From NCBI RefSeq assembly GCF_016925675.1, contig NZ_CP070506.1, forward strand, positions 3,718,501 to 3,782,500: 64,000 nucleotides of DNA. Reading direction: 5' to 3'. Source of the DNA: Pseudomonas hygromyciniae (lineage in GTDB: Bacteria; Pseudomonadota; Gammaproteobacteria; Pseudomonadales; Pseudomonadaceae). The notes beneath the pieces are model-generated. The model searched no databases, was not told where the DNA came from, and was given only the letters and a program-made list of their open reading frames with translations. The translations under genes were made by a program, and so were the position numbers. Position 1 is the stretch's first letter, and every line of letters starts with the position of its first letter. This document shows positions 21,216 to 29,740 of this stretch, one piece after another.

Positions 21216-22262
21216 ATGACCCGTTATATCGACGTCAACGACCTCAGCTACCTGGTATCGCAAAAAGGCCTGCAAACCTGCATCACCGAGATGGCCGAGT
21301 ACATCCGCGCCGACTACCTGCGCTGGAACGACTTTGAAAAATGCGCACGCCTGGCCAACCACTCGCCCGAGGGCGTGATCGAGCTGATGCCGGTCTCGGA
21401 TGCTTCGTTGTATGCCTTCAAATACGTCAACGGCCACCCGAAAAACACCCAGAGCGGCATGCTCACCGTCATGGCGTTCGGTGCCCTGGGGGATGTGGAC
21501 ACCGGCAAGCCGGTACTGCTCAGCGAGATGACCCTGACCACCGCGATCCGCACCGCCGCGACTTCGGCCCTGGTCGCCCGCTACCTGGCCCGCGACAACA
21601 GCCGCAGCATGGCGCTGATCGGCAACGGTTCGCAAAGTGAATTCCAGGCCGTGGCGTTCCATGCGTTGCTGGGCATCAACGAAGTCCGCCTGTTCGATAT
21701 CGATACCAAGGCCATGCACAAGCTGGCGAACAACCTCAAGGCCTTCCCGGCGATCAAAGTAATCCTGGCCGCGAGCGTTGCCGAAGCGGTCAAAGGCGCC
21801 GATATCGTCACCACCGTCACCGCCGACAAAGCCTACGCCACCATCCTTACCGCCGAGATGATCGAGCCCGGCATGCACCTCAATGCCGTCGGCGGCGACT
21901 GCCCTGGCAAGACTGAACTGGACCGCCGTATCGTCGAGCGCGCCCGGGTAATCGTCGAGTACGAACCACAAAGCCGTATCGAAGGTGAAATCCAGCATAT
22001 GCCCGAGGATTCGCCGGTCACCGAGCTGTGGCAAGTGATCAACGGCCAGAAGCCGGGCCGGGAAAACCCACGCCAGGTCACCCTGTTCGACTCCGTGGGT
22101 TTTGCCCTCGAAGACTACTCGGCCCTGCGTTATGTGCTGGATGTGGCCAAGGCCCTGGACGTGGGCAGCGAGCTGGAGCTGGTACCGGACCTGGCCGACC
22201 CCAAGGACCTGTTCGCCCGCCTGGCCCAACAACCGGCCGCACAGCACAAAAAGCGCGCCTGA
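21216..22262 (+). CDS. Ornithine cyclodeaminase
   Basis: 348 residues of the ornithine cyclodeaminase/mu-crystallin family, with the NAD-binding loop ALIGNGSQSEFQA near residue 130 and the substrate-side GDCPGKTELD. It deaminates and cyclises L-ornithine to L-proline. AAGGAG lies upstream of the ATG and the gene follows ctlX by 11 bp, so they form one transcription unit. Specificity within the family (ornithine or another amino acid) rests on the length and the CtlX neighbour. Confidence 0.88.
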   Translation: MTRYIDVNDLSYLVSQKGLQTCITEMAEYIRADYLRWNDFEKCARLANHSPEGVIELMPVSDASLYAFKYVNGHPKNTQSGMLTVMAFGALGDVDTGKPVLLSEMTLTTAIRTAATSALVARYLARDNSRSMALIGNGSQSEFQAVAFHALLGINEVRLFDIDTKAMHKLANNLKAFPAIKVILAASVAEAVKGADIVTTVTADKAYATILTAEMIEPGMHLNAVGGDCPGKTELDRRIVERARVIVEYEPQSRIEGEIQHMPEDSPVTELWQVINGQKPGRENPRQVTLFDSVGFALEDYSALRYVLDVAKALDVGSELELVPDLADPKDLFARLAQQPAAQHKKRA

Positions 22263-22519
22263 AACCGCTCTGGCCTGCTGCTTTGCGCGAGCAGCGGGCC
22301 GTAAATTCTGGTTTTAAAAGCCGATATACAGGGTATTGCAGCCGATTCTGCTGCAACTCACGTTTTAACAGCGTATTCCGCGTGCCAAGGCCTAGGTAAA
22401 CGACACAAAAAACGCACCATCATGAAGCATTCTGAGCGCGACCAAAGAGTCAGCAAATGAATGCATGCCGCACCCTTTCTACTGCCCTGACATCAATTAC
22501 AAAATATAGGGAAAACACC

Positions 22520-23299
22520 ATGACTCCGCTCCGATCACTCGTCGCCGCGCTGCTCCTGCCTTTGTGCGCCACCGCCGTACAGGCCCAGGAATGGAAAGAA
22601 ATCCGTTTCGGCGTGTTCCCCGAGTACCCACCCTTTGAGTCCGTGGCCGCCGATGGCAGCCTGCAAGGTTTCGACATTGAGTTGGGCAACGCCATTTGCG
22701 CCAAGCTTGAAGTCAAATGCACCTGGGTTCACAACGAGTTCGACGGCATGATCCCGGCGCTACGTGCGCGCAAGTTCGACGCCATTATGTCCTCCATGGC
22801 CGTGACGCCGGCCCGGCAAAAACAGATCGACTTCAGCGACCGCCTGTTCCTCAGCCCCACCTCGGTGATCACCCGCAAGGGCGCCGGCTTCGGCGACACC
22901 CCGGAATCGCTCAAGGGCAAACAGGTCGGTGTGCTCCAGGGCTCGCTGCAGGAAGCCTATGCCCGCGCGCACCTGGCCAAGCTCGGCGCCCAGGTCAAGG
23001 CGTATCAGTCCCAGGACCAGAACTACGCCGACCTGCAAAACGGCCGCCTCGACGCGACGCTGACCGATAAGCTCGAAGCCCAACTCAACTTCCTGTCCAA
23101 GCCTGAAGGCGCCGACTACCAGTCCGGCCCGGCCTTCAAGGACCCGACCTTGCCCCTGGACATTGCCATGGGCCTGCGCAAGAACGACCAGGAGTTGCTG
23201 GCGCTGATCAACAAGGGTATTGCGGCCATCCAGGCCGATGGCACCTACGCGCTGATCCAGAAGAAGTACTTCGGTGACGAAGACATCTACCACGAATAA
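22520..23299 (+). CDS. ABC transporter periplasmic substrate-binding protein (HisJ/ArgT-like)
   Basis: 259 residues with a Sec signal peptide ending VQAQ at about residue 23 and the family-3 solute-binding fold (FGVFPEYPPFE, GFDIELGNAI, FDAIMSSMAVTPARQ). It captures polar or basic amino acids in the periplasm for the membrane complex encoded downstream. With ctlX and ornithine cyclodeaminase upstream, citrulline, ornithine or arginine are the likely ligands (inference). An in-frame ATG at 22457 is rejected because the signal peptide begins at 22520. Confidence 0.9.
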   Translation: MTPLRSLVAALLLPLCATAVQAQEWKEIRFGVFPEYPPFESVAADGSLQGFDIELGNAICAKLEVKCTWVHNEFDGMIPALRARKFDAIMSSMAVTPARQKQIDFSDRLFLSPTSVITRKGAGFGDTPESLKGKQVGVLQGSLQEAYARAHLAKLGAQVKAYQSQDQNYADLQNGRLDATLTDKLEAQLNFLSKPEGADYQSGPAFKDPTLPLDIAMGLRKNDQELLALINKGIAAIQADGTYALIQKKYFGDEDIYHE

Positions 23300-23321
23300 C
23301 GTCAGCAGATAGCCTCTCCCC

Positions 23322-23423
23322 CTGTAGGAGCGAGCTTGCTCGCGAAAAACCTCAACGATAACGCGTAAAGCCAGATTGAACGCGGTGCTCTTGAGTTCTT
23401 CGCGAGCAAGCTCGCTCCTACAA
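23322..23423. repeat. REP pair inside the ABC transporter operon
   Basis: CTGTAGGAGCGAGCTTGCTC ... GAGCAAGCTCGCTCCTACA, inverted, in the 156-bp gap between the binding-protein and permease genes. REP hairpins in this place often protect the upstream message from 3' decay, giving more binding protein than permease. Confidence 0.8.
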
Positions 23424-23455
23424 AAGGGAAACCGTGCCCATCGAGATCTCCCCCC

Positions 23456-24157
23456 ATGAATGAACTCCTCAACCTGCAAGGCTTCGGCCCGCTGTTGGCC
23501 CAGGGTGCCTGGATGACCATCAAGCTGGCGTTCCTCGCGCTGGTCCTGAGCCTGACCCTGGGCCTGGTCGCCGCCGGTGCCAAGCTGTCCAGCCATAAGC
23601 TGTTGCGCATCCCGGCCACGCTCTACACCACTTTGATCCGCAGTGTGCCGGACCTGGTGCTGATCCTACTGATCTTCTACAGCCTGCAACTGTGGCTCAA
23701 CGACCTGACCGAGATGCTCGGCTGGAATTACTTCGAAATCGATCCATTCACCGCTGGCGTGATCACCCTGGGCTTTATCTACGGCGCGTATTTCACCGAA
23801 AACTTTCGCGGCGCGATGCTCAGTGTGCCCGTGGGCCAACTGGAAGCGGCGACCGCCTACGGCTTGAGTCGCTGGCAGCGCTTTGTGTTGGTGATGTTCC
23901 CGCAGTTGATGCGCTTTGCACTGCCGGGGTTGGGCAATAATTGGCTGGTGCTGCTCAAGTCCACGGCGCTGGTGTCGATCATCGGCCTGGCGGACCTGGT
24001 CAAGGCCGCGCAGAACGCCGGCAAGACCACCAACGACCCGCTGTACTTCCTGATCCTCGCGGGCCTGGTGTACCTGTTGATCACCACCCTCTCCAACCGC
24101 ATCTTCAAACGCCTGGAACGGCGCTACAACGTCGGCATCAAGGGGGTCGCACGATGA
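23456..24157 (+). CDS. ABC transporter permease (HisQ-like)
   Basis: 233 residues, about five membrane helices, with the EAA loop around EAATAYGLSRWQRFVLVMFPQ. It forms the inner-membrane channel with the next gene product. The TGA overlaps the start of the next permease gene (ATGA), so the two are translationally coupled. Confidence 0.9.
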   Translation: MNELLNLQGFGPLLAQGAWMTIKLAFLALVLSLTLGLVAAGAKLSSHKLLRIPATLYTTLIRSVPDLVLILLIFYSLQLWLNDLTEMLGWNYFEIDPFTAGVITLGFIYGAYFTENFRGAMLSVPVGQLEAATAYGLSRWQRFVLVMFPQLMRFALPGLGNNWLVLLKSTALVSIIGLADLVKAAQNAGKTTNDPLYFLILAGLVYLLITTLSNRIFKRLERRYNVGIKGVAR

Positions 24158-24867
24158 TTGAACTGATCCAGCAATATGGCCTGGCGTACCTGTGGACCGA
24201 TGGCTCGGGCTTTTCCGGAGTGGCCATGACCTTGTGGCTGTTTATCGTGTCGGTGATCCTCGGGTTTGTCCTGTCGATCCCGCTGGCAATTGCCCGCGTC
24301 AGCGAGCACTTCTGGCTACGCTGGCCGGTGGAGGTGTACACCTACCTGTTTCGTGGCACGCCGCTGTATATCCAGTTGCTGATTTGCTACACCGGCCTGT
24401 ACAGCCTGCAAGTGGTGCAAGACACCGCCCTGCTCAATCAGTTTTTCCGCGATGCGTTGAACTGCACCCTGCTGGCCTTTGTGCTCAACACCTGTGCCTA
24501 CACCGTGGAAATCTTCGCCGGGGCCATTCGCAATATTCCCCACGGGGAGATTGAAGCAGCGCGGGCCTATGGCTTGCACGGCTGGCGGATGAACCTGTTC
24601 GTGGTGATCCCCGCCGCGCTGCGCCGCGCGTTGCCGGCCTACAGCAACGAAATGATCCTGATGCTGCACGCCACGTCCCTGGCGTTTACCGCAACCATCG
24701 CCGACATCCTCAAGGTGGCCCGCGACGCCAACGCCGAAACGTTCCTTACGTTCCAGGCCTTCGGCATTGCCGCGCTGCTGTACATGCTGCTGTCCTTTGC
24801 ACTGGTGGGCCTGTTCCGACTGGCCGAACGACGCTGGATGCGCTTTCTTGTCCCGACCCGAGGCTAA
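24154..24867 (+). CDS. ABC transporter permease (HisM-like)
   Basis: 237 residues with an EAA motif in EIEAARAYGLHGWRMNLFVVIP and several membrane helices. The start at 24154 overlaps the upstream stop by 4 bp. It pairs with the HisQ-like subunit to form the channel of a polar amino-acid importer. Confidence 0.9.
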   Translation: MIELIQQYGLAYLWTDGSGFSGVAMTLWLFIVSVILGFVLSIPLAIARVSEHFWLRWPVEVYTYLFRGTPLYIQLLICYTGLYSLQVVQDTALLNQFFRDALNCTLLAFVLNTCAYTVEIFAGAIRNIPHGEIEAARAYGLHGWRMNLFVVIPAALRRALPAYSNEMILMLHATSLAFTATIADILKVARDANAETFLTFQAFGIAALLYMLLSFALVGLFRLAERRWMRFLVPTRG

Positions 24868-24870
24868 CCC

Positions 24871-25713
24871 ATGAACCAGTCCGCACAGGCCCTGGCTGCC
24901 CATCCTGCTGATCTTGCCACCTCCCGCCCGACTGCTGTTGCTGCCAGTGCCAGCGTCAAGCTCAAGGTCGAAGACCTGCACAAAAGCTACGGCGAGCATG
25001 AAGTGCTCAAGGGCGTTTCCCTTAACGCCAGCAAGGGCGATGTGATCAGCCTGATCGGCGCCAGCGGCTCCGGCAAGAGCACCATGCTGCGCTGCATCAA
25101 CTTCCTCGAACAACCCGACGCTGGGGTGATCACCCTGGACGGCATCAGCATTGAAATGCGCCCGGGCCGCGCCGGCGTGCAGGCGCCGCACCAGGCGCAA
25201 CTGCAGAACCTGCGCACGCGCCTGGCCATGGTGTTCCAGCACTTCAACCTGTGGAGCCATATGACGGTGCTGGAGAACATCTGCATGGCACCGCGCCGGG
25301 TGTTGGGCGTGAGCGCCGCCGAAGCGGAAAAACGCGCGCGGATGTACCTGGATAAAGTTGGCCTGCCAAGCCGGGTCGCCGATCAATACCCGGCGTTTCT
25401 CTCCGGTGGCCAGCAACAACGGGTGGCCATCGCCCGGGCCCTGGCCATGGAGCCAGAGATTATCCTGTTCGATGAACCGACCTCGGCACTGGATCCGGAG
25501 CTTGTAGGAGAAGTCCTCAAAGTCATACAGACGTTGGCCGAGGAAGGTCGTACCATGCTCATGGTCACCCACGAAATGGGCTTTGCCCGGCAAGTGTCCA
25601 GCCAGGTGTTGTTCCTGCACCAGGGCCGTGTCGAAGAACAAGGCAGCGCCGAGATCCTCGACCATCCCAACAGCGAACGCCTGCAGCAATTTCTCTCCAA
25701 CCGCTTGAAGTGA
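24871..25713 (+). CDS. ABC transporter ATP-binding protein (HisP-like)
   Basis: 280 residues: Walker A GASGSGKST, signature LSGGQQQRVAIARAL, Walker B IILFDEPTSALD and the H-loop VTHEMG. An N-terminal extension of about 30 Ala/Pro/Ser-rich residues precedes the usual HisP start. It powers import through the two upstream permeases. The gene lies 3 bp after the HisM-like gene. Confidence 0.92.
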   Translation: MNQSAQALAAHPADLATSRPTAVAASASVKLKVEDLHKSYGEHEVLKGVSLNASKGDVISLIGASGSGKSTMLRCINFLEQPDAGVITLDGISIEMRPGRAGVQAPHQAQLQNLRTRLAMVFQHFNLWSHMTVLENICMAPRRVLGVSAAEAEKRARMYLDKVGLPSRVADQYPAFLSGGQQQRVAIARALAMEPEIILFDEPTSALDPELVGEVLKVIQTLAEEGRTMLMVTHEMGFARQVSSQVLFLHQGRVEEQGSAEILDHPNSERLQQFLSNRLK

Positions 25714-25727
25714 ATACAGAATCGACC

Positions 25728-26225
25728 ATGGATACCAAGGCCAACGGACCCCATTCCTCCCCTGCGCTGGATCGCATTGATGAAGCCATCATCGATGTAT
25801 TGCGCCATCAGGGGCGCATCACCTACGAGAAGCTGTCTTCGCTGGTGCACCTGACCCCCAGGCCCTGCCTGGAACGGGTGCGCAAGCTGGAGCGGCGCGG
25901 GGTGATACGCGGCTATGGCGCGATCATCGATGTGCAGATGGTCTCGCCGGGGTTGTCGTTGCTGGTGCTGGTGGCCCTGTCCAACCAGAGCGGGCGCTCG
26001 GCGCAAAAGGCCTTCGAAGCCTGCGTCAAGGCTTGCCCGCAGGTGTTCGAATGCCAACTGATCAGCGGCCCCTTCGACTACAGCCTGCGCATGCGCTGCC
26101 GGGACATGGAGCACTACCGCGTGCTGACGGAAACCTGGTTGAACAATGACGAGCTGCACATCGACAAACTGGTGGCCCATCCGGAGTTGGCGGTGGTGAA
26201 AAACACTGCGACTGAGTTGGCCTGA
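25728..26225 (+). CDS. Lrp/AsnC-family transcriptional regulator
   Basis: 165 residues: an N-terminal winged HTH (LDRIDEAIIDVLRHQGRITY) and a C-terminal RAM/AsnC ligand-binding domain. It sits 14 bp after the ABC ATPase gene and is probably the last gene of that operon, so it may control amino-acid uptake and the ctlX-ornithine cyclodeaminase pair in response to an amino acid. A GTG at 25710 is an alternative start that overlaps the ATPase gene; ATG at 25728 looks more natural. Confidence 0.85.
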   Translation: MDTKANGPHSSPALDRIDEAIIDVLRHQGRITYEKLSSLVHLTPRPCLERVRKLERRGVIRGYGAIIDVQMVSPGLSLLVLVALSNQSGRSAQKAFEACVKACPQVFECQLISGPFDYSLRMRCRDMEHYRVLTETWLNNDELHIDKLVAHPELAVVKNTATELA

Positions 26226-26266
26226 AACGCACTGCCAGATACACAGAAGATCAAATGTGGGAGATT

Positions 26267-27230
26267 CTATGTTGCAGGTAAACCCTGCAACCTTAAGTTC
26301 GGCTGGTATTCGCTCTGGTTTTTCATCAGCGCGAATGCCACTCGGCAGAGCTTGCGGGCGAGGATCACCAGGGCTTGGGTCTTTGCCAGTCCCCGGGCTA
26401 GGTAGGACTCGTAGTACGGTTTCCAGGTCGCAGATCGGCTAGCGGCCATCGCTGCGTTGTGAGCAAGGCGCCGCAACTCTGAATCGCCCTTTTTACTCAA
26501 GTGCCGAGGGCCGGCCTTTTTTCCGGAATCTTTTGGTCTCAGATCCATCCCCAAGAAAGCGATGAATGCATCGCCATTGGCGAACTGACCGCGCATGAAG
26601 GCTGTCGCTAGACCAGTAGCCGTAAGATCACCCACTCCCTCAATGGCTTTGCAGCGCTTGATATTTTCGGTGATGCCCGCCTCTTTACTGACCTTGTGCA
26701 GCAACTTCTGAATGACCTGCTCAGCTTGTTTGAAGGACTTTAACTGCTGGGCCAACTCGTCTTTCAAAAGCGGTTCGCCTGACCAGCTCAGTGTAAGGCT
26801 TACACGCAAGTTGATAAGCTCTGCACGTCGGTGCAGCAAGCTTTTCAATAACTTGTAAGCCTGCGGAGGTGGACTCCAGAGCCGTAGCCGTTTCTGCTCG
26901 CTGCTCAGGTAGCGCGCTAATAAACGTGCATCACAAGGGTCGGTTTTTCGCCCGCTGGCCAATGCTTTCGCGGTAATGGCTCAACCGATAAGCGTCTACA
27001 ACGTAAACCCGATGTCCTATTTCATGGGCGAGTTCAGCTGTGTCCAAGTGGTAAGTGCTGGTGGCTTCCAGGGCAATTGAGCTGTTGGCAGGTAATGTGT
27101 TGAGCCAGCGACCAAGAGCATCGCGGTCGTTGGCAATGGCTTGAGTGGCGTTGAGGTCTTCGCGGTAGGCAACGATTTCGGCCTTGGCCACATCGATACC
27201 CACAACCGTTGGTGAAGTAAGGATTGTCAT
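26267..27230 (-). CDS. IS110-family transposase, one-base frameshift
   Basis: About 320 residues once the frame is joined. The N-terminal RuvC-like DEDD set is seen: D13 in VVGIDVAKAE, E55 in ALEATSTYH, and D97/D100 in TDPCDARLL. A C-terminal Transposase_20 domain follows (CKAIEGVGDLTATGLA, FLGMDLRPKDSG, then LRRLAHNAAMAASRS, which should hold the catalytic serine). The frame breaks at the T run 26944-26948; one fewer base gives a smooth QRAKTDPCDAR. The stop is only 3 bp from the element's right end. The break may be a sequencing over-call rather than inactivation. Confidence 0.85.
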
Positions 27231-27264
27231 AACTAATCCTCGGAGCTAGGGTTTAAGGGCTTGT

Positions 27265-27420
27265 CGGGGTCTATCCCAGCGCTGGCTTGCCTCTATTGTC
27301 GGTTTTCCCGATGAATTCCTTATCGGCGCTTAGGGTAGAAAGGGCGGGACGAGAAGTCTCCCACGGTCCGTACTGGCTAGAGTCGGAATCGGGCTTTTAG
27401 TCGCCGCCCACCCCTTCAAG
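27265..27420 (-). ncRNA. Predicted bridge RNA of the IS110 element
   Basis: Read on the minus strand. A stem GGCGG(C)GAC/GTCCCGCC (arms at 27400-27408 and 27343-27350) encloses an internal loop with inner stem TCCG/CGGA. One loop strand holds AAGCCCG (27390-27396), identical to the target's left flank. The other holds GTGGGAG (27358-27364), the reverse complement of core plus right flank CTCCCAC. A second stem-loop (AGCGC/GCGCT, arms at 27326-27330 and 27278-27282, inner hairpin TCGG-GAAAA-CCGA) carries GAAT and CAAG, which match the element's own ends on each side of the core, though less completely. Exact RNA ends are not known. Confidence 0.7.
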
Positions 27421-27516
27421 TCTAAACATACAAGCGGGCTTGCTCGCGAATGCGGTGGGTCAGTGATGGATAGGTTGACTGATACGCCGCATTCGCGAGC
27501 AAGCCCGCTCCCACAT

Positions 27517-28350
27517 TTAACCGTGCCCGCTTGATATTCTCTTACCTCGCCGAGCCGCTACGAGGCTCGCCTGCCCATCCCGCTGCTTCCCCGTCCGCGC
27601 CTCGCTGATCAACCCCGGTATCAACTTGCCCTCCGGCAGATTCTTCCAGAACCGGCTCGGCAGGTGCCCTTCCATGACCTTGGGATTCAACCGCGCCGGG
27701 TTGAAGATATGGCTGTAATAGGTCAGCCACATGGCACTGTGGGGATCCTCAACATTCTGCGCCAACTGCTGCCATTGCTCCGGGCACTGGCGTTGATGGA
27801 TCAACTGCTCACCGTCGTAATACACCCCATCCAGGGGCGTGGCGATCATCCAGCGATGGCGGCCCATGCGCCCGACAAAGTGCTGGCTGGCACTGTGCAG
27901 AATATCGTGGGCCGGCTCGTGCCACGCCACGTACTCCGGCATCTGCGGGCCCGCCGCTGCCGGCAGGGCGATAAAACGCACAAACGCGTGCAGATGATGG
28001 ACTTCGCGCCGTACCTGCTTGATCCGTCGCTGCAGTTCGCTGCCCAATTGATCCCCCGCCATCATTGCCGTGCGATCACCATGGCTGACACGCCACAGCA
28101 CTTCATACAGCAGGCTCCAGCGTTGCTCGCCGTGGTAACAGGCGGCACTTTCCAGCAGCTCCAGCAGGGCCTTGGGAATACGCGCCTGGAACGGACCATT
28201 GTGCGCGGGGTAATGCTCATCGGTGGCGAACAGGTCCGCCACTTCCACTTCGCCCCAACTGACATGGCTGGGGTCGATCTGATGACTGAGCAACCAACGC
28301 GCCTGCTCGCGCCAGGTACTGAACAGGTTGTCGCATTCCAGGCTGATCAT
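27517..28350 (-). CDS. Partner protein of DNA-repair radical SAM enzyme (TIGR03915-type)
   Basis: 277 residues, matching the family usually found next to the TIGR03916 radical SAM protein and described as a probable DNA metabolism protein. Visible features are a conserved acidic and His-rich central part (FVGRMGRHRWMIATPLDG) and a C-terminal WLTYYSHIFNPARLNPKVM resembling the short tail found near UDG-type proteins. Its ATG at 28350 overlaps the radical SAM stop (ATGA), so both are in one operon under the SOS box at 29584. The biochemical role is not established. Confidence 0.8.
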   Translation of the reverse strand: MISLECDNLFSTWREQARWLLSHQIDPSHVSWGEVEVADLFATDEHYPAHNGPFQARIPKALLELLESAACYHGEQRWSLLYEVLWRVSHGDRTAMMAGDQLGSELQRRIKQVRREVHHLHAFVRFIALPAAAGPQMPEYVAWHEPAHDILHSASQHFVGRMGRHRWMIATPLDGVYYDGEQLIHQRQCPEQWQQLAQNVEDPHSAMWLTYYSHIFNPARLNPKVMEGHLPSRFWKNLPEGKLIPGLISEARTGKQRDGQASLVAARRGKRISSGHG

Positions 28351-29567
28351 CCCCACAACCCCATCTGTTGCGGTTGCGGTCGGTCGCGCAGTTGCTCGCG
28401 CAGCAGGACGCTGGTGCTTTCCGCCTGCTGGGGATGGTAGTCGCTGGTGATGAAAAATGGCTTGGCCTTGGTCAACACGCAGCGCATGCGCGCCAGGTCT
28501 TCAAAGCGGATCTTGCGTTGCCGGCGCAGCTCCACCAGGCGCTCGGTGGTGCGCAGGCCAATCCCCGGGATCCGTGCGATCAATGTCGCCTCGGCACGGT
28601 TCAGGTCCAGCGGGAACACCTCACGATGCTCCAGGGCCCAGGCCAGTTTTGGATCGATATCCAGTGCCAGATCCCCCGGCCCCGCGAACAGTTCATTGGC
28701 GCGAAAGCCATAACTGCGCAGCAGGAAATCGGCCTGGTACAAACGGTGCTCGCGCATCAATGGCGGCGCCGCCAGGGGCACGCTTTTCGGGCTATTGGGG
28801 ATCGGGCTGAACGCCGAGTAATAGACCCGGCGCAACTTAAAGTTGCCATACAACGCTTCGGCACCGTGCAGGATAGTGCTGTCATCCGTGTCGTCGGCAC
28901 CGACAATCATCTGCGTGCTCTGCCCCGCCGGGGCAAAACGCGGTGCACGGGGTTCGTTGAGCACGGTTTGCTCGCCGGTAAAAATCGTCTGCATCGCCTG
29001 CTTGATCGAGCCGATCTGTTTCTCTGGCGCGAGGATCTGCAGGCTCTTATCGGTGGGCAACTCAATGTTCACACTCAAGCGATCGGCATAACGCCCGGCC
29101 TCGGCGATCAATGCGGGGTCGGCTTCGGGAATGGTCTTGAGGTGGATGTAACCGCGAAAGTCATGCTCCTCGCGCAACAGCTTGGCGACCCGTACCAGTT
29201 GCTCCATGGTGTAGTCCGCCGAACGGATGATCCCCGAGCTGAGAAACAAGCCACTGACGCAATTGCGCCGGTAAAAATCCAGGGTCAGGCTCACCACCTC
29301 CTCCGGGTTGAACCGCGCACGGGGCACATCGCTGGAGCGGCGGTTGACGCAGTATTGGCAGTCGTAGAGGCAGAAATTGGTCAGCAACACCTTGAGCAAC
29401 GACACACAGCGCCCATCGGGCGTGTAGCTGTGGCAAATCCCCATGCCGTCGCTCGACCCCAGCCCGGCCTTGCCCTCGGAGCTGCGCTTGGGCGCCCCGC
29501 TGCTGGCGCAGGACGCGTCGTACTTGGCCGCATCGGCAAGGATGCTGAGTTTTTCGATCAACTGCAT
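28347..29567 (-). CDS. Putative DNA modification/repair radical SAM protein (TIGR03916-type)
   Basis: 406 residues. The radical SAM cluster motif CLYDCQYC (CxxxCxxC) lies near residue 70 and a helix-hairpin-helix DNA-binding region near the C-terminus (LIARIPGIGLRTTERLVELR). The combination suggests radical chemistry on DNA, and repair is the accepted guess. A perfect LexA-type palindrome lies 17 bp upstream of the start, so expression should rise with DNA damage. It is translationally coupled to the TIGR03915-type partner. Confidence 0.85.
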   Translation of the reverse strand: MQLIEKLSILADAAKYDASCASSGAPKRSSEGKAGLGSSDGMGICHSYTPDGRCVSLLKVLLTNFCLYDCQYCVNRRSSDVPRARFNPEEVVSLTLDFYRRNCVSGLFLSSGIIRSADYTMEQLVRVAKLLREEHDFRGYIHLKTIPEADPALIAEAGRYADRLSVNIELPTDKSLQILAPEKQIGSIKQAMQTIFTGEQTVLNEPRAPRFAPAGQSTQMIVGADDTDDSTILHGAEALYGNFKLRRVYYSAFSPIPNSPKSVPLAAPPLMREHRLYQADFLLRSYGFRANELFAGPGDLALDIDPKLAWALEHREVFPLDLNRAEATLIARIPGIGLRTTERLVELRRQRKIRFEDLARMRCVLTKAKPFFITSDYHPQQAESTSVLLREQLRDRPQPQQMGLWG

Positions 29568-29583
29568 GGCGAGCTACCGGATA

Positions 29584-29599
29584 CTGTATTTTTGTACAG
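29584..29599. promoter_or_regulatory. LexA (SOS) box
   Basis: CTGTATTTTTGTACAG is a CTGT-N8-ACAG match with extended CTGTA/TACAG symmetry, ending 17 bp before the radical SAM start codon on the minus strand. That is an ideal position for LexA repression of the two-gene repair operon. Confidence 0.88.
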
Positions 29600-29740
29600 T
29601 ATCAGCAGCATTGCCTGCTATTCAAGAAGATACAGGCCAACGGTCAAACAAATAATTGTGGGAGCTTGCCAGTCAGGCCCTCATCCGCCTGGCGACATTT
29701 TTTTTAAATATATCGAGGACAGTTGACCGACCCTGCCCCT

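Larger units (their letters stand above)
26264..27434 (-). mobile_element. IS110-family insertion sequence inserted inside a REP
   Basis: A REP is split. AAATGTGGGAG stops at 26263 and CGGGCTTGCTCGCGAA resumes at 27435; joining them rebuilds the standard REP seen elsewhere in the window. There are no terminal inverted repeats and no long target duplication, only the dinucleotide AG (CT on the minus strand) at both junctions, as expected for IS110 elements with a core dinucleotide. It contains the transposase gene and, upstream of it, a structured leader read here as a bridge RNA. Insertion of IS110-type elements into REPs is known in Pseudomonas and E. coli. Confidence 0.85.
26252..27518. repeat. 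REP pair interrupted by the IS110 element
   Basis: The left fragment is 26252-26263. The rest of the left unit and the whole right unit (GCAAGCCCGCTCCCACATTT) lie at 27434-27518. It lies between the Lrp-type gene and the DNA-repair pair. Confidence 0.85.

Noticed and set aside
26267..27230. Programmed frameshift in the IS110 transposase
   Set aside because: IS110 elements are not known to use it, and five other genes here show the same one-base homopolymer insertion, so an error is more likely.
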